From the NCBI RefSeq assembly GCF_023898315.1, contig NC_064621.1:125649521-125713520 (forward strand): 64,000 nt of DNA. The letters run 5' to 3'. A model generated the notes under the pieces. That model did no database searches. It was not told the DNA's origin and saw only the letters and a list, made by a program, of their open reading frames with translations. The position numbers were made by a program, and so were the translations under genes. This document shows, piece by piece, positions 10,935-22,240 of this stretch (the stretch's first letter is position 1; each line of letters begins with the position of its first letter). The stretch comes from Schistocerca nitens (taxonomy: Eukaryota > Arthropoda > Insecta > Orthoptera > Acrididae).

Positions 10935-12100
10935 CACTGAAGGTGCAGCCACTTTGCCTAGTGTGTGTAGTTTTTTGCTGGTGGTTCCATGATTAGTGTC
11001 CAGCAGTAATCTTCTAATATTGATGCACTCCACTTTTCCCTGTATCTCATTTCCATATCCGAAATTTGCTAGTGGAAGCGTTCTCCGTGCTCGCCGGTTA
11101 CGCCACCACGTTTGTCAGGAAAGAAGACCAAGTGGGAATTTAGGAACTATAACCTTAGAGACATGTTCCACTCCAGCCTGTTGTAGCAGTGCAGAATACT
11201 TGCCACAACAAGATCCTTACAGTTTTCTGTTCTCTTATTTTCTAGAAAGTCTGTTGACATAAAAAGGCATTTACAAGCAAAGTTTTCGTCATTTGTCAGG
11301 ATACTTTTGAAATTCTCATCTTTGTACAGTTTGCGTAGCTGTAGGTCCACGAAAATCCCCTCTCTTATTTTTACCTCATTAACACCTGGAAATTTATCGC
11401 GCAAAAAGAGAAATGCTTCCCAAGTTTTGTCCATGGCCTGAACGAAGTTTTTCGTTAGGCCCAATTTTATATGAACAGAACGGAGAACTGCGTTCTTGTA
11501 TTCGACAGGTGCTTCATGCATAACATTGTGAGATTCTTGTTCAAGTGATCGGCGCTGAGACCAATAATTCGTTTTATGATGAAGCGCTTTGTCGCGACTA
11601 GAGACACGGGAATCAGCAGATTTTGTTGTAGCCTCGTTGTAGCCCAAGTAAGATGCCTATGACTTTCAGATCCCCGGAAATCTGCCATATAAACTTGTCA
11701 TAGTTCAATCGCAATAACAATTGTTTCATGTTACCATACGTTTCTTTCATGTAAGCTGCCTTACCCAATCGGAATGATGGTAACATGTTAACATTATGCA
11801 GTATGTATGAGTGGATAAACAACCTCCACTAATCACTTTCATAGTCAATGCCCATGGCTTCCATTAGGCCCTGTACACAACTGCAAAATACCAAGTTCTT
11901 TTCGCTTTCAAAAAATGGAAGGGATGGCATATGGAACTAATGGAACCTAGTCAAGTTTACCGTCTTATCAAGATACATGTTTCCATTATTGTAGTCTTGA
12001 CGTCAACAGCTCAGCTTTTCTTTACGGCAATTCCAGATCTCGCACTAGGCCGTTCAGTTTACACTGTGTTATTTTGTGAATCTTTGTACACTCATCGTTA
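10935..12100 (-). pseudogene. Decayed gene of a repeated arthropod protein family
   Basis: Minus-strand pieces appear in order: CVQGLMEAMGIDYESD.WRLFIHS; MKETYGNMKQLLLRLNYDKF and GDLKVIGILLGLQRGY (about 11610-11760); HHKTNYWSQRRSLEQESHNV, then VHIKLGLTKNFVQAMDK (open frame 11147-11647); and GEHGERFH-stop-QISDMEMRYREKW...EDYCWTL (about 10970-11090). I recall this collinear set, with SDEHGERFHQDI and LLLGLQ-GYTKYCCFLCEWDSRA as hallmarks, from many arthropod and cnidarian genomes as a multicopy protein. I do not know its function, and a mobile-element origin is an inference. Several frame changes and stops are visible, so the copy is dead. Confidence 0.7.
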
Positions 12101-13500
12101 CAAACAGAACCAGGATCTTCCGAAGAACTGGGGTTTGAAGGTGATGGTGCAGCACCTAATTTCACTACTGTCCACGTCACCATCACAATCAGGTGGAACA
12201 AGAAGAGGCAGTCCGTCTTCGTGAGGACTCGTCAAGGAAGACTTGTTCTTCTTGGAAATACCATGTGATAATGGAGTTTTTATACGAACGTAAAAGTCAT
12301 TCACATGATTTGATGGTGTAGCAAAGTCCATGGAAGATCTTTTACGGTTTAACGACGAATGAAGACTCAAGACACAAGTTACGCAACGTATCTGAAGAGC
12401 TTAGGGCTTGTCCTGGTCCCCGATTTCACAGCCGAAGTATAGTCTGTACGTCTTCCTAATGTATGGTGGTCTGTCTGCAAACGTTGCAAAAACTATCAGC
12501 ACTGTTTACGCATTTGCAAGGCCTACTGAATCAAGGGAATTACAGTGACCACAAGCACTAATTGCACTTTAGTAATACATTCTTCCAGCACACGAACGGA
12601 ACACAACTTGCAGCAGACCGAAACTACGCTTAAATGAAACATGCTCTTCCTCCTCCCCTTGTTGCTACGAGCCCAGGCTAAAAACAGCGACAAAGCACAC
12701 ACAGTTATTGTTCCCTAAAACTTCGTTACTCTGTCTACTATCAGAGGAATTTCGAAGCCTATAAAGGAAGGGATTGACAAAGACTGCTAATAAAATATAA
12801 CATTAATGAAATGCACCACCATTTAACTTGGAGAAGCGAGGTAATTCGAAGTTTTCATTGTAGCTTTCGTCATCAGCGTGGTCGATATAGTTAACAAACA
12901 TTTATTTCATCCCAGCTACATTATAATGTTACCTAGTGAAATAAGCACGAAGTGTTATTTTTTTTTCTTTAAGATCTCGAATGACATGAAAAGCGAGCAT
13001 TGTATGCCAGCTAATCGCGATACTGGGAATTTTCCACTTGGAATTAGATAAAATTTAATCAGTCTTCGATAGTGCATCTTACGCGGAAAGTAAAGGCGAC
13101 AACAGCCTGTGTTTATCGGTCTCCAGGTCATGCGCGTCTGGCCAGACACGAATAACTGAAGCGTTAGGTTTGAATACGTTTGAAACATGACGTTCCATTA
13201 CATACGACCGAACAGTCCTTTAGGCGCACACAGAATGATTTTAGAGATGTGAATTTTTGCACTGGGTTGTTAATAGTTTATACGACATTACCCTGAATAG
13301 GCTATGTCTTTCAAAAAACGTACGTATTGAACGCCGAGTAACAGAAATCCCTAAGGCACAGAAAACGTTTTACAGCGCAAATCAGACTAAGTAATCGTAT
13401 TTCGGTTTGAAAAGTTGGAATAAAATGGAACTGCGATACTAACCAACGACTTTCACCGGTGACGAAGTGAACATCCGTCAGATGACGTAAGCAACATCAT
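12101..13500. other. Unassigned; possible 5' part of the preceding decayed gene
   Basis: A minus-strand frame at 12098-12370 (90 residues) lies upstream of the decayed gene and could be its N-terminal part, but I recognise no motif in it. The rest is AT-rich with no coding signal. Confidence 0.3.
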
Positions 13501-13511
13501 ACCATTGGTCA

Positions 13512-13630
13512 GCCGGACGTTGGCGACCGAGCGGTTCTAGGCGCTTCAGGCGAATCCTGCCTCGGGCATGGATGTGTGTGATGTCCTTAGGTTAGTTAGG
13601 TATAAGCAGTTCTAAGTTCCAGCCATTTGA
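13512..13630 (+). mobile_element. tRNA-derived SINE, copy 2 (internally deleted)
   Basis: Box A sequence (gcggttctaggcgcttcag) is joined directly to gcgaatcctgcctcgggcatgg, and the middle of the tail is also missing. A perfect 11-bp duplication, accattggtca, flanks it at 13501-13511 and 13631-13641, so the copy probably inserted and then lost internal parts. Confidence 0.85.
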
Positions 13631-13944
13631 ACCATTGGTCAAAATACGAAACGTAAATAAAACTCACTTTTAAGTATGAGAATCTACTGAATCATAGGTT
13701 AATACCGTATAGCTACATAGCGCCAATGGAGAATGCGATATACAGTTAGTGATGCAAGCACCATCAGAATCAAATTGAACTAGTTGTCAAAAGAGCTTTG
13801 ACTATTTATCGGAAAGAAAACGACAGAAAACGATTCTAATATCGTGAAAATATGTCTACAGGTGTACAAGAGACCTCGGTACATAGTAATAACTCATACA
13901 TAGCTTTATCGTAAGGAAATCAAAATTAATGTCACAAAATACAG

Positions 13945-15230
13945 TTGACTATACGTACTGGGCCCCGGGAGCATGCACATTTGCCGCAATACGACGTGGC
14001 ATGGTCTCTACTAATGTCTGAAGTAGTGCTGGAGGGAGTTCACACCATGAAACATGCAAGGGTGCCCATAAATCTGTAAGAGTATGACGGCTGGAAATCT
14101 CTTCTAAACAGCACGTTGCAGGGTATCCCAGATACGCTCAATAATGATCATGTCTGGGGCGTTTGGTGGCCAGCGGAGGTGTTTAAACTCAGAAGAGTGT
14201 ACCTGAAACCACTCTGTAGCTATTCTGGACGTGTGGGTTGTCTCATTGTCCTGCTGGAATTGACCAAGTCCGTCTGAATGCACAATATACATGAATGGAT
14301 GCGGGTGGTCAGACTGGGTGCTTACGTACATGTCACCTGTCAGAGTCGCATCAAGACGTATCAGGGGTCCCGTATTACTCCATCTTCACATGCCCCACAC
14401 CATCACAGAGCCTCCATCAATTTGACATGCAGGTTCAAATGGTTCAAATGGCTCTGAGCACTATGCGACTTAACTTCTGAGGTCATCAGTCGCCTAGAAC
14501 TTAGAACTAATTAAACCTAACTAACCTAAGGACATCACACACATCCATGCCCGAGGCAGGATTCGAACCTGCGACCGTAGCGGTCTCTCGGTTCCAGACT
14601 GTAGCGCCTAGAACCGCACGGCCACTCCGGCCGGCTGACATGCAGGGATCATGGATTCATGAGGTTGTCGACATACCCGTAGACGTCCACCCGCTCGATG
14701 CAATTTGAAACGAGACTCTTTTCCGACCAGGAAACGCGTTTTCAGTCATCCACAGTCAAATGTCTGAGTTGACGGGCCCTGGCGAGGCGTAAAGCTTTGT
14801 GTGGTGCAGTCATCAAGAGCACACGTGTGGGCCTTCGGCTCCGATAGCCCATATCGATGACGTTTCGTTGAATGGTTCACACGCAGACACTTGTTGATGA
14901 CCCAGCATTGAAATCTGCAGCACTTTGCGGAAGGGTTGTACTTCTGTCACGTTGAACAATTCTCTTCAGTCGTCGTTGCGCCCATTCTTGCAGGACTTTT
15001 TACCGGCCGACACGATGTCGGTGATTTGATGTTTTGCCGGATTCCTGATGTACACGATACACTCGTGACATGGTCGTGCGGGAAAGTCCCCAGTTCATCG
15101 CTTCCTCGAAGATGCTGTGTCCCATCGCTTCTGCGCCCACTATAACACCACGTTCAAACTCACTTAAATCTTGATAACTTGCCGTTGTAGGAGCAGTAAC
15201 CGATCTAACAACAGCGGCAGACATTTGTTT
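13945..15230 (-). mobile_element. Tc1-like transposon relic, DD36E spacing
   Basis: Minus-strand coding remains are an N-terminal helix-turn-helix region with LSEFERGVIVGAEAMGHSI and SRTTMSRVY (15000-15302), and a C-terminal part with FQQDNETTHTS...FKHLRWPPNAPD...IERIWD (14104-14331). The Asp of QQDN and the Glu of IERIW are separated by 36 residues, longer than the 34 of classic Tc1. The middle part reads poorly, with frame breaks, and a SINE interrupts it. Terminal inverted repeats could not be fixed, so the ends are approximate. Confidence 0.75.
14434..14635 (-). mobile_element. tRNA-derived SINE, copy 3, inside the Tc1 relic
   Basis: A full-length minus-strand copy with box B (ggattcgaacctgcg on the plus strand) and box A at its right end. 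An 11-bp repeat, tgacatgcagg, flanks it at 14423-14433 and 14636-14646. Its body hairpin is of the GCGACT/AGTCGC type. It interrupts the transposase coding region and is therefore younger than the Tc1 copy. Confidence 0.93.
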
Positions 15231-17290
15231 TACATATGTGTTGTCGAGCGCAGCGCCGCTTGCCGCATGTTTACATAATCTGTATTTGAATAAGCGTGCC
15301 AATAGCAGTTTCTTTGGCGCTTCATGTAGCTCAAGCGGAGGCAGCGATACTCTATTATGAAGTCACAATAAGAATATTTACTTTTTATCAAAAAGGAAAC
15401 GAAGCAACTATCGTAAAAGAGCAATACAGCTGTGGCAGAGAATATCCCATAGAGCAAGAAATAAAAAATACAGTTATAGTAAAGAAATTGAAGCTAAAAA
15501 TCCCAAAATACGCTTCAGAGAGATTCGTAGATTAGTAGATTTTGTTATTAATATACGTACGTTTCATGAGTAATTATAAAATAAATAAATAAAAAAATAA
15601 AATAAAATATTAATTATTGTATATGTATGATAGTGATTGGTTGTAACTAATATTTGCTTATCTGGAACGTGGACGTTTAATTATTTGGTGTCAGACGCTT
15701 GACAATGGCTTTTTGGTAAATGTAATGTCATTCGTATTTGACCGTGAAATGTGATTCAAATAATCGGACTTCGTATTTAAATCGTTTCCAAAGACTGCTG
15801 CGGTAGGTGCGGACTCAAAATCTCAGTATTAGAATAATTTGCCAGCCATGTCGATACGTCGTACATAGGCGACTGTCTACTGAACATAAAAAAGTTTACA
15901 CAGTTAGTTAAATCAGATATATTCAACGAATAAACCTACAGTTAAATAATTCAACTTACTTTCATAAACATAGAATCTTTACAGAGTCGAGGGCCTAGTG
16001 AGACTGCAACTCGCAGTGTTCTTATATAACATCAAATATGGCGGTGTGCCAGTTAATAAAATATACGTGCTTCCCCGCACCAGCTATTCTACCAGACCTA
16101 CTTCTTCTTAATGAAACATAAGAGTGTCGTAATTGTATTTTGTTTTATCAGCGGGATAGCGCTGCAGTTCTGTGCCATAGGCTTTATTTATTTGTCAGAG
16201 TTTAATTATTTAATTAAGATTTTGCGTTTCCGAGGAAACGCACGCACGGCATGCAAATGTGCCTTTATATAATTCAAACGATTATCACGTTAAAAATCTT
16301 AACAATGACATTTATCAAAAGGAAAACGAATAGTGTCTCCTAAAAAAAGCGCAACAGCTGCACTATAAACTATAATTAGAATCATAATAAAACACACACA
16401 GCTTTCGTAAAGTAAAAAAAATCGACAAATCGATGCATTTAGAAATCTCAGCGAAATAGAAGAGATAATTTAATATGCAGTACAAGTTGAAAATAGTTAC
16501 CTACAAACCAAGAAACTATAACAATTAATAACGCTATAAAGAAATTAAGTTCATATATTCTATTTAACTGGCTTCATCGCTAAATTCTTTAAACAATATG
16601 ATTTCGGCTATGCAGTAGCCATCATAATCATCTCTCATTCTGCTGCACTGCAACGAATCATGAACATGTAAGCTCGTAAACACGAACGGTGTTATTGTTA
16701 TACGTTTATGACTTCGTGCGGTGCAGCAGAAAGAGATTCCGAAGAGAGCTATTGCACAATCGAAACCGGTCGTCTTGTTCAAAAGACGTGGCAGTGAAGA
16801 CAATTAAATAACAAATTATTTATAGCATATGATAGCTCCCCTTTATGTCAATGCTACTGAAATTAAATTCAAAGTATACTCTACAAAGTTACGTCGCAAC
16901 AGTTATTACCACTGTAATATTAATCAAAGCCGACTGACAGTATCGCAAATTCCTGTTGACCTCAAAAGCGGAGTAGTGTAAAGTAAAAGTTCCAGGTGTG
17001 GAGATTACTTCGTAAATTTTCTCGGAGCAGCCCTGAGAATGTATATAAAAGACGTGTTTGAAGTATGTGGTATATATTTTTGGCAATTATTATCTGTTGA
17101 AAATTACTTTAAGATTTCCACATGTGGAGAAGAAGTGCACAGCCGACGACCTGTGCGTACTTACGTTACATTTCATTCACCTCTCACTCACTAGTACACT
17201 CTTAGTGCACAAAGTTAGATCCGGTTACAGTTGACTTAAATGCTTTTCGTGATGAAGTTGCCAAATTTTCATCAAGCAGACTAGCACCTA
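15231..17290. other. No recognised feature; AT-rich
   Basis: About 2 kb of AT-rich DNA with short frames only, including an AAAT-rich simple repeat near 15580-15612. Nothing here supports a gene or a defined repeat. Confidence 0.4.
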
Positions 17291-17299
17291 TACCCAAGT

Positions 17300-18360
17300 C
17301 CCTCAACTATCTTTGTCTTCCCCTACATTTTAAACACTCTGTAGCTCCCTCAGGTACCACTGAAGTTGCTCCCTGATGTCTGACCACAGTCCGATCTTGT
17401 CATCAGTGTATTCTTTTCCTGGCCGACTCTGCGGATAACTTCATTTCTTACATGATCAGTTTATTTAATTTTGAGCATCCGTCTACAGTACATCTAATCT
17501 CCTCTTTTCCGGTTTTCCCACAGTTTAAGATTCTCTTCCATACAGTGCTGTTTTCCAAAAGTACACTCTCAGAACTCTCTTTCTCAGATCACACTGTACG
17601 TTCAAGAGTGTTAGACTTCTTTTGGACAGGACTGCCTTCCTTGCCTGTGCTAGTTTGTCTCTTATGTGCTCCTTGCCGAGTCAGCATATATGTATTTTTA
17701 CTTTCAATCTAGCAAATTTATTTTGCTTCACCTACTTCTTTGACCTCACAATTAGTGTTAAATTTATTTCTCGTCTAGTTTCTGCTACAACTTGTTACTT
17801 CCTTCTTTCTTCGATCTACTGTCAGTCCATACTCTGTACTCAACAGCCTGCACTTTTCATACAACAGGTCCTGTCATTTTTCTTCGCTTTCATTGTTTGT
17901 AACAATGTCATCAGCGAATCGTATGATTGATGGCCTTCCGTACTGAATATTAATCCCACTCACAATCATTTCTTGTATTTTAGGTCACTGAATCTTCCTG
18001 ACAGGTTACAGTTGTGTGCCTGATAGAGACTCGAAACCTGTACGCAGTTACGATGTCAGAAAGTTTCAGATCTGCGAGCACTCTTTGCGCGTTGAAAATT
18101 TTTCCTTCATTTCCGTCATTGCTTCCTCGAGGTCCATACTATAGAAAAGTAAAGAAAAACTGCACTCGTGTAACACACCTTTCTTAATTCGATCATTTCG
18201 CCCCTCCTCTTCCACTCTTACACTTCCCTCCTGATTCTTGTGCTCGAGGTCCATACTGTAGAAAAGTAAAGAAAAACTTCACTCATGTAACACACCTTTC
18301 TTAATTCGATCATTTCGCCCCTCGTCTTCCAGTCTTACACTTCCCTCCTGATTCTTGTGC
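17300..18360 (-). mobile_element. LINE fragment with RT motifs, decayed
   Basis: Read on the minus strand from 18360, there is a block like IKKGV..ECSFSLLFYSMDLEEAM (18066-18254), equivalent to the RT motif normally read as GVRQGCSLSPLLFN-YLE. Then comes RFADDIVTNNESE near 17920, the palm catalytic FADD box, and finally VRNEVIRRVGQEKNTL near 17430, the C-terminal signature also seen in the LINE at 9930. The order is right for one element. A 117-bp duplication and several frame breaks are present. No clear poly(A) or target repeat. Confidence 0.78.
18126..18359. repeat. 117-bp tandem duplication in the LINE
   Basis: Two adjacent 117-bp units (18126-18242 and 18243-18359) both begin ctcgaggtccatact and differ at only a few positions. 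The unit covers the RT block, so the copy carries that block twice. Confidence 0.92.
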
Positions 18361-19515
18361 TTATGTATATTATTTGTCTTTTCTTGCAGCTACTACATAT
18401 TTTCTGAGAATTTCGAACGTCTTGCAAATACAGTACGGAAAGTGTTAAACTAGCAAGACTACCTTGAAGATTACATGGAATTAAACTCTAGTACGCAATA
18501 ATTATCCTTTCAATGAACATACATCGGAGCCACTAATGAATAGAAACAACGCCGCAGTTCTGAGTCGCTCTCTTAACAGGTGCAGCAAAGTTGACAACCT
18601 ACTTTTAACCTTATAAGCGAAGTGCTACGGTAAAAAGGTAAGCTGTTATCAAGAGTAGTTATGTGAAACCCGGATCTATTAAGCAAATCTTTAATATCTT
18701 TGAACAACTGAGGACGCTATCTGGCTCCAAATAATTGAAGGATGTCACAGAAAATACACGTTTATTCTGAATATACGTGCAACGGTAATAAATTTACATA
18801 GCTATGCAATGGTACTCCAAATAGGCATAATCATTCATCAAATCCTCCTCAGAAGTATAAAATGTGTATACTTCAGGTTTATATCCAAAAAGATGTTTCC
18901 TTGTATCTGTAATCGCTGAATCTAGGCTCAAAAATATGGATTACACAAACCATTCATTTAATCTACGAGCTCATTACGTAATTTAAAGCGAAAGCTGGAG
19001 ATATTATTAAAAACAAAGAACGTCTCACTATCCCATGTTTTACGAAATGTATCACTGTTATACAAAGAAACACAATGCACGATCTTCCACAGTGATCTGC
19101 ATTCCAGAACAGCGTTCAATGACCTACCTCTCTGCGGCCGAAATTACTCGTACAGAGAGGGGCTACTACTAATGGTCTGAAATAGCAGCGTATTTGACAG
19201 TTCGCACACTGATTGATCACTGATGCTACAAAGAATGCAACAAGAGGTGTGAACGAGATTATGTTACACCAGCATAGTATTACACCGAATTTCATGTTCA
19301 GTTATGAAGAAATGACTTCGGTTGAGCGAAATAATTAACAAAAATATTACAAATAATTAACGTCTTTCTTAAATACTGTACATACAAATAACAAAGACTA
19401 CATGGATTTTCAGTCTACGCAAAATGTACTGAAATTTTAGTAAACCCAATGTATTACATATAAAGATGAAGTATATAAGCATTGCTGCAGTCAAAGAATA
19501 CTGGACGAAAGTGAG
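18361..19515. other. No recognised feature
   Basis: AT-rich, short frames only, no repeat structure that I could define. Confidence 0.4.
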
Positions 19516-19893
19516 ATGGAAAAGGGAGAAATGTCTGGAAATAAGAAGACGGATAAGCATGACAAGGACACAACTAACAAATCAGTTGCACAGGACATAA
19601 GAGATTCAATAACAGTGGCAACGAGAGAGGAAGATATTTATGAATGGAGGCAAACAAATAAGTTTGAACTATTAGCACAAAGCGTATACAGGTTAGGCTG
19701 TACGGCACCGATACACTCTTGTAGAAGGAGACACACAAATATTGCCGAAATTAATGGATATAATGCTATAGTGGATATACAGGCTTGCCCACATTTTCAT
19801 GTGGTTATTACAAGGTTTAGAGTATATTTACATAAATGTAACTTACAGGAAACTGTTCTACGCACAGTGCTATTACTGAAAAGCCAAACATAA
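19516..19893 (+). CDS. Hypothetical 125-residue open frame
   Basis: An ATG-started frame of 125 codons. The first 55 residues are very rich in Lys, Asp, Glu and Thr (hydrophilic, probably disordered); the rest is mixed with four Cys and a RLGCTAP...RRRHTN stretch. There is no signal peptide or membrane span and I recognise no domain. It lies just upstream of a decayed mariner-like transposase on the other strand. It may be a chance frame or part of an unknown element. Confidence 0.2.
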   Translation: MEKGEMSGNKKTDKHDKDTTNKSVAQDIRDSITVATREEDIYEWRQTNKFELLAQSVYRLGCTAPIHSCRRRHTNIAEINGYNAIVDIQACPHFHVVITRFRVYLHKCNLQETVLRTVLLLKSQT

Positions 19894-19989
19894 GTGCACT
19901 ACTTCAAAAGTGCATCATTGGCAAAGCACTGCTGAAAAGGTTCCCATAAGCTGCTTATCACGTTCTCGACCATTTCTTGGAAATGGACT

Positions 19990-20380
19990 CTCTTCCCAGA
20001 GTGCGACTTTCAGTTCGTCAGTCCTGCGGAGTTGCCGTAAAAAAATTTTGTCCTTGAAATGAGCCCCTAGAAGAAAAGGTGACCTCGCCTGCCATCGTTT
20101 GTGGCCGAAACATATCGGACGTTTTCTTCATTGACAAGCCCAGTCAGATGAAAGTTTGTCTCTTCAGTCATCAGAAGATTTGTCTGAAATGCATCATCCT
20201 GGTCAACCTGTCCACTAATGTTGTACAGAAATTGCGCCTTCTGACTTCGTCTCCAGGCCGGATATTTTCCGACGTATTAACTATGATTTCAGGCTCCTTA
20301 TGCTTCACATTGGTTACAGAACACGTCTCACACGATTGTTTCATCCATCTGTATGTTGTCCCTGCCTCGAACACGGAAAC
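19990..20380 (-). pseudogene. Mariner/IS630-type transposase relic
   Basis: The minus-strand reading passes through a QVDQDDAFQTNLLMTEETNF-like stretch and then HLTGLVNEENVRYVSATNDGR. This corresponds to the region around the first catalytic Asp of insect mariner-type transposases (usually SDEA.FHL.G.VN..N.RYW). Here the catalytic Asp position reads Glu, and frame breaks separate the blocks. Only the N-terminal half is recognisable; no terminal repeats were found. Confidence 0.5.
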
Positions 20381-22238
20381 GTCTCTCCCTTCCTACGAGC
20401 TCTGTATTACGCACAGCTGTAACGCTCTGCACACCACGCAACTCCTTGACTACCTCAATATGCACTTCAACTAGCCAGGTTACATACTGAACCGAATTAC
20501 ATACTATGTTATTTCGATTAGATGGTGTAGGTGGAGTGTGCACAGGCTGCCCATCTGAAAGTGTACAATTTCCCATGGGCCACGCTAGAAGCGAAGCGGC
20601 ACTGCAGCCCTATTCGAAACGGTGCATAGAACGCATCCCATATTCATTTACCTTCAGGCACAGGAATTTTATTTATCGATCTTCAAATCATAAACGTTTA
20701 TTCGCACTCCGGAACCAATAGCAAACAAGCTAGGGCGTATTTTTCCGGAGTGAGATCATATTTTATTCAAGAACTGTCACTTTCCGATGTACTAAGCGGC
20801 AACTTCTGTGTTCCACATAAGGATGATCAGGTCCTCAGTTACAATTACCGTGATCAGTTAAACAGTGCGAGTTTTGCATCATACGGACACTTGGCCGAAA
20901 ATGCGCCCCAGAGTGCTAGCGCTTACCCATGTTTCAGAATAAACAGCAAGTCAGCGGGCAATGCGGGCATTAGGGAGAAAATTGCCACCAGAATTCTGAC
21001 GTCACTCCTTCTCCAACCACGCGACATACCATCTTCTAAACAGAAGGATTACAGAGGAAGAAGTGTATGGATGTTAAATTTCGAATTTTTTGACGCATAT
21101 AGTGGCCAAAGTATGGAGTAACCTTAAGAAATAGTTCTATTATTACATTAGTTAGTTTTCTTGTGTAGTGTGTTCGACATGATCGGCGTAAAGACACGGA
21201 GCAACCGCAATTCAGTTGACCTTTATCCTGAATGGATTCACGACGCTTGAGATAGTCACGCTCAAAAGTGGCCTTGGGGGCGAAATTGGGCACGTAAATT
21301 AAAAAGTTCTAGTGGTGAGATTCTATTGAAATTACAGTAGTGCTATCGAATGGTGGACATCGTTTCCAAATATTAGTTTCTCCCTGTTGACAGAGTGCTA
21401 TTATTATTTCTCCAGTTACTGTTATGTACGTTATTTAAGTTCACAGCCAGTTCAAGCCTACACACGCAAGCCATTTTCAAGTGGATTTAAAAATTGTCTG
21501 TTGTGAAGCAACGTCAAGTGATCAAATGTCACCGCTTAACAATAGTATTGTTTTCAGATCTACTTAACAATGGTCTGAATGTAAGGTTCTTGAACCATGA
21601 ACTTACTTTCAAAACTTTTTCTTAAGAATTTGCTTTATTTAATAGCGATTCATTTAGAACATTAACACACTTAATCACACTATGTGAGCGTGGAAGTAGT
21701 TTCCAGTGGGTAACCGATGAAAACAAGTCAAATTTCTTTGAACAAATGGAAGTTTTATTCCTAAAAGCCTTTTTTTTTGAAACAGATTTAAAATTATAAT
21801 AAGAAAGCACCCTCTAAATATCAAGTTACAATTTATTCAGAGGCAGAAAGAACAAATTTTTGACAGTATGAGCTTTTGGGCTGAAAACCTTGCCACTCCC
21901 TTTTGACACGGCCGTAGTCACGACCGCTCACAACAACCTCTGAAAGATACACTGGTGCAAATCTGCAACACACCAGATTACTTTAAACTACAAATTTTAA
22001 CAACTCACACAAGCACATAAACTAAGCACCCTATAAGAGGGATGGAAATAGTACAAAACACTAACATTAAAAGCTTAACTTGCCACCGAAGGTGAAACTA
22101 CATTTAAAAAAAAAAAAAAAACTCTTGCGGTGGAAGGGTGGCAACTTTATACATTTAAAAAAAACATTTACATAAGAACCCATCAAATGCAGTCTTACAG
22201 ACAATATACAAAGTTAGCCAAACATCCTTTACATTATA
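20381..22238. other. No recognised feature; landing site of a Tc1 element
   Basis: Frames at 20506-20721 and 20750-21121 give no known domain. A run of 17 A at 22105-22121 lies between gccaccgaaggt and a ggtggaagggtggc stretch that partly complements it. Part of this region, together with the sequence after 23655, may be one older repeat split by the Tc1 insertion. Confidence 0.35.
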
Positions 22239-22240
22239 TA

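Noticed and set aside
20079-20474. 131-codon plus-strand frame
   Set aside because: Antisense to a mariner-type transposase reading that has recognisable motifs; the frame itself has none.
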